Positions 36,951 to 47,623 of a stretch of 64,000 nucleotides of DNA are shown piece by piece. The position numbers were made by a program, and so were the translations under genes. Source of the stretch: Tulasnella sp. 424. Taxonomy: Eukaryota > Basidiomycota > Agaricomycetes > Cantharellales > Tulasnellaceae. The notes below the pieces were generated by a model, which did no database searches, was not told the DNA's origin, and worked only from the letters and a program-made list of their open reading frames with translations. The stretch covers positions 1 to 64,000 of the forward strand of contig WSUB01000098.1 of NCBI GenBank assembly GCA_019633425.1, read 5' to 3'. Position 1 is the first letter of the stretch. Every line of letters starts with the position of its first letter.

Positions 36951-37635
36951 ATGCCACCGTGCCAGGAATGCGATGGGATTTATGCTGTGCGTCGCCCAGA
37001 TGATATATCGTGATACGCCTCTTCTCTGACTTGTATCGATCTTAATCTGGCAGAGCAAAGCTGGCCTTGCCCGACACGTCAACTCGCAGTGCGTCACCTG
37101 TTTCTTTACCTCGCAGCCCGCGCTTGTCTACTCACGCCGTGGTCGAAGGCACCGCCAAAGTAAACGACACGACTGTATATGCGGGAAGACTTTCCTCGAT
37201 CCTGCCGCACGCTCGCGGTGTCGCACTGGTCACTTGAAGTCCTTTGAGTGTCCGGTGGGGGATTGCCCCTACAAGTTAGTTTCCACCTTTGCTGCTCAGA
37301 ACGCTTTGCCGAACCTCAACCTGCGAATTTTTTTTAGGAGTTCACGTAAAGATACAGCCAAAGACCACATGCGACGTCGACATAAAAATCTCCGGGGACT
37401 CCAAATATTGACAGTTCCGCTGGACGACGGGTATTCGGAGGGGGCATCCAGCCCAGGGCTTGAAATTAGCTCTGCTCCCATTGCCTTGGATCTGATATCG
37501 CCCGCCCATTTCATCAATCCAGAACTGGATGCATCCTTCTCGCCCTTCTCTCAGTCGCCGTCATACTATCCGGAAGGGTCGCCGGTATCCTGGGACCACA
37601 TCCGGCTAGAGGAATCAGTGAACCACGCTCGCTGA
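36951..37635 (+). CDS. Small C2H2-type zinc-finger protein
   Basis: Three exons (36951-36986, 37054-37274, 37338-37635) give 184 aa in frame. The N-terminus is a finger-like unit CQECDGIYASKAGLARHVNSQC, split by intron 1. A second Cys/His cluster is CICGKTF...C..GH. A third finger, CPVGDCPYK then DHMRRRH, is split by intron 2. The C-terminal 90 residues are Ser/Pro-rich and acidic, as in a possible activation region. Spacing between the first two clusters is irregular, so only the first and third fingers are convincing. A role as DNA-binding regulator is inferred. The start ATG is the first in frame and directly precedes the first finger. Confidence 0.75.
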
Positions 37636-39239
37636 AGCTCATCTTTGATCTTTCATTCCTGGCCCGTGATCCCGGCTCACGTCATAATCGCCGAAACTGT
37701 CTTTAGTCGGCGGTGATCTTCCTCGAACCTTCGTACAGCCCTTGTAGGTATATAGTCGCTCTACAACTGTGCATTTTGATCGCAATCTGTCGCACAAGAA
37801 TGCTTGAACCAAGGACGAAGAATGTGGGCGGCTCTGGGGCGACGAATCAGCGTTCCGATCGCGTAAGCCGGGGGGTATTGACCAGTTGTCCGCACTTCGT
37901 TTCCAGTCGCCACAGATCAACACCTGCTGCCCCTTGTCTCCTGGCCTCGTTCCTAATGATCGAGGAGCCCGTGCTCGTCACCCAGGGCGTTCGAATCGAC
38001 TCCGAACGGTCTAGATTGGGCTCAGGCAGTCCGTTGTGGTGTGGGGACGAGCTGCACTGCCGGTTTGCGATCCATCTCCATTTCGACTGACCGTCGTTTT
38101 CCCGCACTCTTTCAGCGCCGTAAAAAATCCTCGTAACCAGCCCCACACCCCCTTCCAGGCCTCTCGAATAGGCAGAAGTTACGCCGCCCAGGCTTCAAGG
38201 ACTTGACGCCACACCGAACTGGACTTTCGGCATAGCGGCCGCCTCGCCTAGAATAACATATTAGAGATTCTACCTACCTAGTGCACAACGCAGATGCTAG
38301 CCCTCAACGACTAGCGTTAACTTGCCCAGCAAAGCTCTCTTTCCCGCGGCAGGTAGCGAATGCCTGCAAAAGCAAAGCCTTCAGGAGCCAAGCCGCCTCC
38401 ATCCCTACACGTTCAAACCATTTCAATCGATTCTACGCTCGGGAGGGTCTGGTCTCGACGTTAGGCTTCACCCATCGCCCACACGTGCTTTTGGTCGACC
38501 GCACCGAACGCGACCACGCCTGCTTCCTCCCAGAAACCACCGCAGAGGTTTATGAAGATAGTTTCACTATCTAGTCCTTTGGGCGTACGTGTCTCTCGAC
38601 AACAAACCTTTAAATGGACTCGCTGACGCCTCATATGTTCAGATTTCGGCCTGCAGTGTTCGATACAAGCAGTCATCCACCTTTGCATGAATATCGCAGC
38701 GAGGGGATTAGGAAGTGAGCCTATGATGGCCCAAGTCGTCATGCTTGAGAGCGGCTGAATTCTGAGCAGACGGAGGTGATGCACACCTTGCCGTCACTAA
38801 GAATCTCCTCTTTTCTTCCGGTCGGCAGTTTTGGACGAGTCGCTCAAGTCGAATCTCCTACTTCGCTCCTCACTGTGCAGGATGACGAACGCTTTAGTCT
38901 GGAATCGATTGCGGCGGTAAGTGGAGAGACCGGAAAGTCGGCACTTGAACTCGAGGGGTCATTCGTCTAAATTTGGAAATTTGATCGAATTAGCGCAGTA
39001 ATTATCGTGTTAATTACATTGTATTTGAGTCTATGAATAGAAACTCCGCCAAGACGTCGATCGCAAAAAGCCCCCTGCACAACTTGTATGCCTTTTCGTA
39101 CACGACTCCGCCCGAAAGATCGCGGCTTGATGTTCATTCCATCGTTCGAACGTATCCCCTTCATCGTGACCTTGATGCAGTCTCGTCAGCAAAATAATAT
39201 TGTAATGTGTCCGCGCACCTTCACCCGCGCGTCGACGAC

Positions 39240-39930
39240 GGCGAGGAGAGATTTGGATTCGAAACCGTTGATCTCGCTGGATACGCCATCACGTTGCAGA
39301 AGGTAAGGCTATTCCATAGAAGAGCGGGGGCGTAATGAGGACCGTACCCAGGGTGACGGAAATGATCTTGTTATCGACGTGTCTGTAGTTCGCGTTGGGC
39401 CTGCCTATACATATGTCGACGGACTTCCTCCAAACCCACTATTCTTGCTGGTCCTCTGGTCCTGCATTCAGATCCAACGTGCGGTGTTGTATAAACTCGA
39501 TGCATTGACCAAGGTCCGCGCGCCTTTCGACTGGGAAATGGGATCGGGTGTTCAGACTAGTGTTACGACGGCGAGGAGAGATTTTGGATTCGGAAACGTT
39601 GATCTTGCTGGGTACGTCATCATGTTACAGAAGGTAAGGCTATTCCATAGAAGAGCGGGAGCGCGACGAGTACCGTACCAAGGGTGGCCAAAATGATCTC
39701 GTTATCGACGTGTTTGCGGTTCGCGTTGAGCCCGCCTATGGGTATGTTGGTGGACTCCCTCCCAATGCCACTATTCTTGCTGATCCTCTGGTCCTGCAAT
39801 CAGATTCATGGTGCTGTGTTGTATGAACTTGATACGTTGACGAAGGTCCGGACGCGCGTCCGGACGGGCAAACGGGACCGGGTGTCCAGGCGAGCTAGTG
39901 TTGTCTTCGGAGAGAGCAGCAACAAGCGTC
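39240..39930 (+). repeat. Two-copy 330-bp tandem repeat with decayed exon-like content
   Basis: The string GCGAGGAGAGATTT occurs at 39241 and 39571, and similarity resumes weakly near 39901, giving a 330-bp period. Each copy contains the same protein-like pieces in the same order: (F)GF(E/G).VDLAGY..., a GT...AG intron starting GTAAGGCTATTCC, then PAY.YV.GLPPN. Copy 1 has a one-base deletion in the GLPPN segment and the second copy keeps the frame longer (NATILADPLVLQSDS). The VDLAGY pattern recalls pepsin-like proteases, but this is a weak guess. Confidence 0.7.
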
Positions 39931-40539
39931 AGGGTAGGGAATGGGGGGAGATCCGTGTTCTCGGTGGTTGAGAGGGCGCTTTGGTGAGTTTGAAAATTGG
40001 CGGTTGGGATTGAAATAAGGCCTGCGGACAACCGGGTGGTGCGCGAAGCCGTCGTGACGGCGGCGAGGGGACAGATGCCAAAGAAAGTCTAGCAGGTGTT
40101 GGGATCGTGAATCTCTGGCTATAATGAAAAGCCTGCTGCTTGAAGAGAAGTGAACGGTTAGCAGACTCCGATGGCGATTGGGGAGTGTACGCGTAGTACG
40201 CGCGTGGAGTCAGTCCTGCTTGCGAGTCCCAGCCAACTGCGATCCACGACCATCGACGCTAATGTACGTTGTCTTGTCGGTCACTAGGTATGAGAGAGAG
40301 AGGTGCTCGAGGGTGGTGGAGAGTCGGCGATAAGATGCTGTGGTCAAGAGATGCTCAATTCGTGAGAGTTTGGTTGCCCGGCCTCGCGCATTCTTCGCTC
40401 TCGACTTTCCCCATCAGTAACCTCCGCAATTGACTACCGACTCCTTGACAGCTCGATAATCGTTGCTCCTTTGTTCTCTCCAGTGGCCACCCCAAGGTGT
40501 CGATGTGGGTTTCAGGGTGCTGAGCTTGTTTTCAGAGCC

Positions 40540-40680
40540 AGAAGGCCAGCCCACACCTCAACGTTAACATCCGGACCAATAAAATTATCGGAAAATATGC
40601 CTATGGGGGGATCTACGACGTCTACATTGGGAAGGGTGAAGGGCCTCTAACTCCTTTTAGACGCCGAAAACGGGGGCCGA
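40540..40680 (+). pseudogene. Possible relic of a kinase N-lobe
   Basis: One frame reads LNVNIRTNKIIGKYAYGGIY followed by DVYIGKGEG, which resembles the glycine-rich start of Agaricomycete TKL kinases (GG..DVY.G). No beta-3 lysine, HxD or DFG follows nearby, so it can only be a fragment. It does not resemble the MSP-kinase genes closely. Confidence 0.3.
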
Positions 40681-43123
40681 ACCTGTTATCTCCGCAGCTT
40701 GTGGTTTCCGGAATCACCCGAGAGCTGACTCAGAAATTCACAGAGGGTCGACGGACGTAACCATCGTCCGAGTAGAGGCTTCGCTTGTCAAACAGCAGGG
40801 CAACACAATGAGCGGTATCTGGCCTCCTCAATGTTATTTCTTCATTGTCTGTGCAAATACTACTGCTCAGTTGAATGATATATATAACGTCCAAGACTGT
40901 GGCACGGCACTCCACGCCCTATCAACCTGGCTTAGAAACGGGGACAATGACTTTTCGAGTTATGATGTGCAAAGACCCATGGGCTAAAAGTACTCCGTGG
41001 TGTGGGAAATCTTCTCCTGCAAGTAAGCTTTTGTCCAAGTGACGCTTCTACCGCCGGTTCGGGAACGGGATTCTCCGTCGATCGAGGATGAAGGCTCTAT
41101 AAGGTTGTGCCCGCTTGTCATTGCACATGCCGGTCTTCATCTAAAAGAATTGAGTCAGGACGCTGTGCGCATGCCTGAGTACAGCCCCGCACCCCATGAA
41201 CATGGATTTAGGACGATCGTATTTACCTCCTGGAGGTCAATGGACCGCAGTCTCGTATCAGGTCTCAGGGATAATGGTGATGAAATAGGGTTGCGGAAAG
41301 CAGCAACCGCGCCAAGCATGGTTCGAGACACAGCCGCGCCCTTCTGAAGCTCCAAAGACCCAAGATACCTGCCTCCAAGATGCTTCCAGTTTCGTCATCG
41401 ATGGTATTCCTATCATTTTGGGTTCCAAGGGTGGGGGAAGATAGAAGCCGGATCGAGATCCTCCTGGGGGAAAGACCTCGTCTGGCAAACGAAAGCCGAG
41501 ACCAGTTCCTATCTGAGAGGATTCATCACTTCAAGTCCGGAACAGGATAGTGATAGTGACATAAGATTTCTAGCTTGCTAAGAGGTACGCGTTGGTAAGC
41601 GCAAATGAACGACGGGCTGAGCTCACACTGTCAGGAGGTAAGAACACGTGCAATGCGCGACTTGCGAGCGGAAACGAAGTTACATAATAAGTTAGAGTAG
41701 TTAGACACACTATACACTCCCGTTGGACCCCCGGATATAGCTCTTTATCTCCGGTTTGAGCTCCGCCACTAGAGTTTGTGTCTCAACGCACGTTGTGCCG
41801 CCACCGCTTACGCACAACTGTACATGTTACAGCACCAAGATCGCTTCCGCGAGGCGAGATTTCTATTTCGCTCATCTACTGACGTTTTCTTTCTTCACTA
41901 GACATTGCTTGATTTGTTGCTCGCATGGCTGCTCTTGGGCATTTCCTTCTCAGTGGCGTCCGAGGCTCTACTTTGGAGTTCATAGTGGGATTCTCCATAT
42001 GCTCTCACAGGCAGCATTCGCCACAAGAATATCAAGTTCCCCGCAAACCGTTTACTCCAAGAGATGTTCTACCAAGGTGCTCTGGTAATCGACTTGATCT
42101 GAGATAGGCTTGCCCATACAAGTCGGTCAGAACCGAGCTCCCCAGTTTTTCTACGAGTTTACGTTTATCACCGCGGTTAATTTTGCTCCAAATTCCACTG
42201 AGGCCGTTCTTGGCACAGAGCTCTCCGTCTGGACACCATCGTCCTTGCCGACTTCCACCTCCCGCCGGGACGCCCACTGCACCTTCCACATCCGTACCCT
42301 CTGGAGCGGCAACACGACACCTACCTAACGCATTTTCTCACACTACTTCGTCAAGTGTCACCTTTATCTCCGTCGTCTATTTCTCCACTGAGCCCGCGGA
42401 AAGTTCAAACCGCTGCTACTCCGGTGGTGTACGCGATTCCAACTGCAGTGGCCGTGACCTTGGACTTCTCTCTCACGGAGACAAGGCGTAGGGACCGAGG
42501 GCCCGTATTACGGTCGCGCATAGCTTAGGGATATGTTCCCGACGAGCGCTCGATCTTGCTTCTCGTCACAACAAAGGGACTCCCGGCGGTATGCTTTCGA
42601 CGCGTGCATGCATCACTTTGCAGCAGCTGTTGAACGATCCACATCCTCCACTGCTTCAACATAACGTCAGGGCTTGAAATCAGTCTTCTATGCGACTTAT
42701 GGAAGTCTTTTCTATGAAAGTGTATATAGACGAGCTGTAGGTTGACCTTTATGCCTAGATCAGGTGACTGATGGATTCATTACCATACCGCGTAACTCCT
42801 ATTGGCGGACAGCCACGTCCTTCCCCAGACAACACGACATCAGACACCCTTACATTCGATCGTGTGCGACGCTCTACAGACGATGGATCCACACCAAATG
42901 TGTAGACGGATCAGTCGGTACCTCGCGCTTGGCGAATCGACAGCTACCCTCCCGTGATCCCATAAAAGGGCATGCTGCCCAGAGCTCCGACCATCAAATC
43001 CCAACACCTCCCTCATCTCTCATACCATTCAACATTTCATTCATACTATCTCGTCTTATCAATTACATCCTCTTCGTGATCTCCAAACCACACCATCCTC
43101 GTCTACCCCCCCCCGGTACAACC

Positions 43124-43451
43124 ATGGCAATTCAACCACCCATCGGTGTAGAGGTATCAGAAGAGATTTCGAACTTCTTCCGCTCGGATGAGTGGATACA
43201 TTATGTCAGTCAACGTTGGACTCGGTACGTTACGGATCGGAACAGGTTGCGCCCGCACCACGCCCAACCTGCTTGGGGCTTCCCCCAGATGACATGGTTA
43301 GTTCTTTTTTTATGACTTAAGCTATGATTATGTAGCATACAATAACCTTTTTGTCTACAGGCTACAATATCTCGCTGGGTTCAACGATGCGCAGTACAGC
43401 CGGAGGTTCAACCCCAACGTGCAGCAAGCTCCATCCCTCCCAGGTGAATAG
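43124..43451 (+). CDS. Small conserved-looking protein of unknown function (87 aa)
   Basis: Two exons (43124-43296, 43361-43451) with a clean GTTAGT...CAG intron join in frame to 87 aa starting MAIQPPIGVEVSEEISNFF. The sequence is rich in aromatic and basic residues (WIHYVSQRWTRYV, WLQYLAGFNDAQY), with no signal peptide, membrane segment or domain that I recognise. The start is favoured by an ACCATGG context and a preceding pyrimidine-rich leader. It could be an orphan small gene. Expression evidence would decide. Confidence 0.55.
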
Positions 43452-44203
43452 TAGACGATTATCCTTCTGAACTTGATATCATTTTCAGCTCTCCATACCC
43501 CTTCGTAGTAGCCTATTCTACTTTTCTGCTTAGCCTTTCGTTTAATACATTTTATTTGCTGTACGTTATCTTCGAAACGATCGAAATTGGGGTGCGTGCT
43601 AAGGGGTCGGAAGTGCGTTGGATTTGTACTGTCCGCGTGTATCGTCAGTAGACCACGCCCTTGGCGAGTTCCAAGCTCTTAAGGAGATGTCGAGCAGAGT
43701 GTCGACAGCATGTCGTGAGATTTGGGCCTCGACGCGGTGGTCGAAAGGACTATGCGACAACGCTGGTTTCCCCCCCACTTCATAAACCGATAACACATAT
43801 TTCAAAGCCGCAGAAGAGCTCTCATAGAACGTGGGAGCCCTGTTTGACCAGAAATCGCCGACCAGGAAAGCCATGGACGGCTTGCGATGGAAGCGACGAT
43901 AAGGTCGGTGAGCCGGCCGGTTCTCCGATCAGAGGGAGTTCCCGACGTTGATGCTCCACTGGAGGTCCCCGCAGACAATAACCAGTCGACTTGGACGCTC
44001 CAGCTAACATCAAGTTAATTAAAAAGTGATCAGAGCTCTGCAAGAAGGGCGCTTGGCAAGTCGAAAGTACTGGGCGGCCGAGACTGACGGCGGGGGCGTT
44101 TTCGCACGTTGAGGTCCAACTGGCTTTGCTATACTTGCCCTCTCACCACCACACCCAGACCCTCGCCGTGTGTGATCTCTTATCTGATAACACTCCAAAC
44201 AAA
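43452..44203. other. Spacer upstream of the CCDC124-like gene
   Basis: No gene supported. About 44030-44115 (AGTGATCAGAGCTCTGC ... GTTTTCGCACGTTGAGGTC) is repeated in altered form at 45670-45745, just upstream of the gag-like genes. Confidence 0.5.
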
Positions 44204-45278
44204 ATGCCACCAAAGAAGGGAGGGAACGTGAAGAAAGAGAGCGGAAGAGCTAAAAAGGCTGAGAACAAAGCGAGAAAGAAGGAGGAAGCAGGTGCAGCGC
44301 TTCCCGCCTCTAATGAATCACGGAGGAATGCTAAAAACCTTCACGCATGGCTTGTAGGAAAGGAAGGAAGCTGCCGCTTGGGAAGACGGCGCAAAGCAAA
44401 AGAAGCAAAGGGACGTTGATCGGGATGCAAAGAAAGCTGCAGATGCGGCGAGGAAAGCCGAGGCTGCTCGGTAAGAACCACTAGGTCAACTATCATCGTT
44501 TGCCCCTACCAACTTGCGTTTTATTGTATGTCAGGCCGAGGAAGAGGCTGCTCTATCGGGCTCCAAACCCAAAGGAACAGGCCAGAAAGGTGCTGCAGCC
44601 AAACAGAAAGAGAAGGCCAAGGACGTGATCCCCGCGGGAGGCCTTATGGCGCCTCCAGAGGATAACCCAAAGGATGCAGATGCACCCGAGGTCGATAACC
44701 CTAAGAAAGAACCCCAGAAGGTGGAAGAATATGCAGCGACTGGTTTGGACGATGCCCTGGAGATGATGAGGTTGGTGAATACTAAGATGGACAAAGCGAG
44801 TGTCGAGCAAGCTGCTGCAAGTATCGAATCCCACCCAGAGGTGAATACGGAGATTGAACTTGGGCATAACGGCTTCACGAACTATACTGATACGGCAAGC
44901 TTATAGCGTCGCTTCAAATCTGCATTTGAAGCTTACAAGGAGCGTACCCTTCCTGAGCTCAAGGATGAGAAGCCAGGCTTGCGATTGCAACAGTATAATG
45001 TGGGATCCACTCTTTCATTAGACCGAGAGAAAAAACCATACTTAACCTTTCTGTTCACGATCTACGACAGGATATAATGTACAAGCAGTTTCAGAAACAT
45101 CCTGATAACCCTTTCAACCAGCTGAGGGTCGCGTGAGTCGATTGATTCCCGGCACCGCATTATCACAGTATCGCTAATACTAATGTTCAACAGGTATAAT
45201 GCGACACAAGAGGAGAGGGTTGGGGTCCTTCAGGGACAAAAGGAACGCACAGAAAACAGATATCGTCAGCAATCTTGA
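44204..45278 (+). pseudogene. CCDC124: CCDC124/Lso2-like ribosome-associated coiled-coil protein, middle exon out of frame
   Basis: The family binds the ribosome and protects idle 80S particles. The N-terminus MPPKKGGNVKKESGRAKKAE, the Lys/Glu/Ala coiled coil, AEEEAALSG, and the C-terminal domain (HPE|RRFKSAFEAYKERTLPELK, PGLRLQQYN, KQFQKHPDNPFNQLRVAYN) are unmistakable. Exons are about 44204-44291, 44358-44470, 44535-44838, 44908-45000, 45074-45133 and 45193-45278. Exons 1 and 3-6 are in register with each other, but exon 2 makes sense (ERKEAAAWEDGAKQKK) only in a frame that neither neighbour joins. Read in register it hits a stop. This implies compensating indels, an unseen micro-exon, or an assembly error. 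I class it as a likely pseudogene, with an intact but misread gene as the alternative. Confidence 0.7.
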
Positions 45279-46108
45279 GAGCTTGGTCTATCCCACCTCC
45301 AAATTAGCGACTCATGGCTCTTTAAACAAGAGGTAGCTCTATGCTCAATGGCATTCTGAAGCTGTATTTGAAATGCAATCCAGTGTTAGAAGCTGTGAAC
45401 ATCATTTTCTTCAGTCCCACGTAATTCCGCGCTAAAGGCCGAGTCACAGCCAAGGAAACAAACATCAGGGCATAAAGCACAGCAGTGGCATGCCAAACCC
45501 AGTAGAACTGCTGTTAATTTCGACGAACGAATAGTAACGGCATTAAACAGAGTATTACTTCGCTGCTTCTATGTCGGGGGTTCGAGCTGACCTCGTTGCG
45601 TGCGCACGCGCTAGAGTGTCTCTCCCTTCCCCCTCTGACGAAGAGGATAACGTTAGAGGTCAGGTTAGTTAACAAGTGACAAGAGTTCTGACAGAAGTGA
45701 GGCGCTCGGCTTGACGGCAGCGGCGTTTTCGCACGCTGAGGTCAAGAAAACAGGGAACAAGCACAGCAGTGGCCGTAAACACATCCCATCGTCAACCTCC
45801 ATCCCCATTCTTCCGTATAGTTGTCCAGCGGTACCTCAGATTTGTAAACAGATCTATCTCTGTGCTTCACTTGAAAATACAAGGAAGACAACACAAAAGA
45901 CGATGTCCAGCCCAACGGAAGGTGCGTGACAGTCAAACCCCGCTATGTCCGTTTATCTGGACCTCCCTCGCACCATCGCTTCAGCTGACTCTGGCATCAT
46001 CCAACCTGCGCCTGCAGTCCCCCATACAGTTGATTCACTACACAAAAGGCTTAATCGGCCCATACTTTTCTTCATTGTGAGCGAAAGGGAATCAAACAAC
46101 ACGCTAGG
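45279..46108. other. Spacer before the gag-like cluster
   Basis: No complete gene. About 45480-45670 (from GCATGCC through AACTGCTGTTRATTTCGACG to GATAACGTTAGA) is repeated at 47980-48160 and 54370-54550 in the long spacers after gag-like copies 1 and 3. The 45670-45745 stretch repeats sequence found before the CCDC124-like gene. Confidence 0.55.
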
Positions 46109-46962
46109 ATGTCCAGCACTGCCGAAGGTATGTCATGAACACGAAGCGGCCCATGCTATGACTCATCGAAGGCATTTTAATAATTTAACAAAGAGCCAGA
46201 AGTGCTCGATGTAGTCTTCAAGGGGACCGATGGGAATGAATGCGAGGCTTTCGTATTCGCCATCCAGGAGTTCGCTTTCGCCAAAGGACTAGACGAAGAT
46301 CACCACTGGATGCTGCGTTTCGCGAGAACTCACCTCAGAGGCAAGGCTCTTCGGTGGAGCGCGGCACTAGATCCATCCATCAAAAAGGATTGGGATTTGT
46401 TTGTACAGGCGTTATTCGACCAATACCCGTTAGCCGAGGAGCTGGGAGTCGCTGAGATAGCCACTCCCGTTTGGTAAGATCACCGCTTACTTCCCTCTCA
46501 CAAAGTGCTCTACCATATCTCTGATAATGCTGTCTCCATCGCAGGTCCACCACGACCTTTAGTCCTGCACCGTCCACAGTTGCCCTTCCCTCGAACCCCG
46601 TTGCCGATCGAAACGCTACCGGACCGAAGACCTCCGTCTTACCTAGTGAGCGGCCCGTAGGGCACGAAAAATCTTCAAATTTTATACCACTAATGCATGC
46701 ACTTCCTTTAGCCCGACAATACGATCCATCAAGTACTGGACAGCTCGGGCTTCTACGCATAGTCATCGAAGAAGGGACGAGTATTCCTCAATATGTCTGG
46801 TGGGAGTCTGCTGCCGAGGAGGAGGGTTTGATCGTCGAGCACAGCATGAATTCACCCACAGGTTCATACGCAAGTCCGAAAAGAACAACCCCCAACCGTC
46901 ACGAGGCGCTCGTCGTCAGTTTCCTGCCTTCTTCCAACCCCATAGCATTGGATGCGTTGTGA
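46109..46962 (+). CDS. Gag-like protein, copy 1 (C-terminus frameshifted)
   Basis: Exons 46109-46127, 46203-46473, 46545-46645 and 46712-46962. The N-terminal part has the retrotransposon-gag-like helical fold (GNECEAFVFAIQEFAFAKG, LRGKALRWSAALDPSIKKDW then LFVQALFDQYP), followed by a Ser/Pro/Thr linker (TTFSPAPSTVALPSNPVA) and a beta-rich C-terminal part (GQLGLLRIVIEEGTSIPQYV, HEALVVSFLPSSNP). This layout matches a gag-like family I know as widespread in Agaricomycetes. No protease or reverse transcriptase is present. A run of four C here is five C in copies 2 and 3. The missing base shifts the frame after SSNP and ends the protein at 46962, replacing the conserved ...VSQIGI.YQK tail. Confidence 0.72.
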
Positions 46963-47234
46963 GTCAAATCGGGATAATGTACCAGAAGTCCGCTTAAAGT
47001 CGATGTTATGAGCAATAGAATCCAAGAGGACGTATGAAAACCCTCGTTATTCAATGCGATTATACAGGTGTCAGTGGAGTCGGGTACGCCTCCCAGCTAA
47101 TATGATCTCATGCTTGGCCAAAGCTTAAACCTCCAGAAACTGTACCTTATACGGCTGTACCAACAATCATCACACACTGACAAACCCACGAGCTCAATAG
47201 CTCGATTATGTGGCAACGATCTGGAACTTTCTAG

Positions 47235-47623
47235 CGGATGGGACTCTGCAGGCGTCATTATCCTGTACGTGGTATTCCATACGGCAGAACGTCGGAGCAA
47301 GAACTCATTTGTTTGACTATATGCATTCATTATGGGTTACAATCTAGCATTCTCGCGAAATGCCCAATATAGGTTCGAAGAAAGCAAGTTTTCAACAACC
47401 GAAGTACACGTCAACACCTCTGGAGATATCATACGCTTCGTCAAACCGGGAACCCCCCTTGAACAGGGTAAAGCCGAAGGGACATTTATTCACCCGTTCG
47501 TTCGAGCTGTGAGTGTTGCAGCCTATAGAATATGAGAGTCTGTCAGGGAGAAGACATTCTAACCAACCCTCCCTTTCTCTAATTTGGATCACGTTGCAGC
47601 GTATCGTATTCGAACCCCTTTGA
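47235..47623 (+). CDS. Downstream conserved module 1 (3' part of a small gene or extra exons of the gag-like gene)
   Basis: Exons 47235-47290, 47348-47508 and 47600-47623 join in frame: GWDSAGVIILYVVFHTAE, PFSRNAQYRFEESKFSTTEV and onward through TSGDIIRFVKPGTPLEQGK to FVRARIVFEPL and a stop. The same exons, introns and stop are present after the other two gag-like copies, with mostly conservative changes. The 5' end is unresolved, and I cannot say whether it is a separate gene. Function unknown. Confidence 0.5.

Larger units (their letters stand above)
37636..43123. other. Long sparse interval with relics
   Basis: I found no complete gene in about 5.5 kb. Open frames at 38281-38574, 38776-38970, 41039-41347, 41756-42107 and 42110-42491 have no domain I recognise and no consistent exon chain. 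Two structures stand out and are listed separately: a decayed 330-bp tandem repeat (39240-39930) and a possible kinase N-lobe relic (about 40540-40680). The last 150 bp is rich in pyrimidines and likely forms the leader of the gene at 43124. Confidence 0.5.

Noticed and set aside
42764..43123. Upstream extension of the 87-aa gene to a start near 42764
   Set aside because: The extra 120 codons run through a pyrimidine-rich leader; the ACCATGG at 43124 is a better start.
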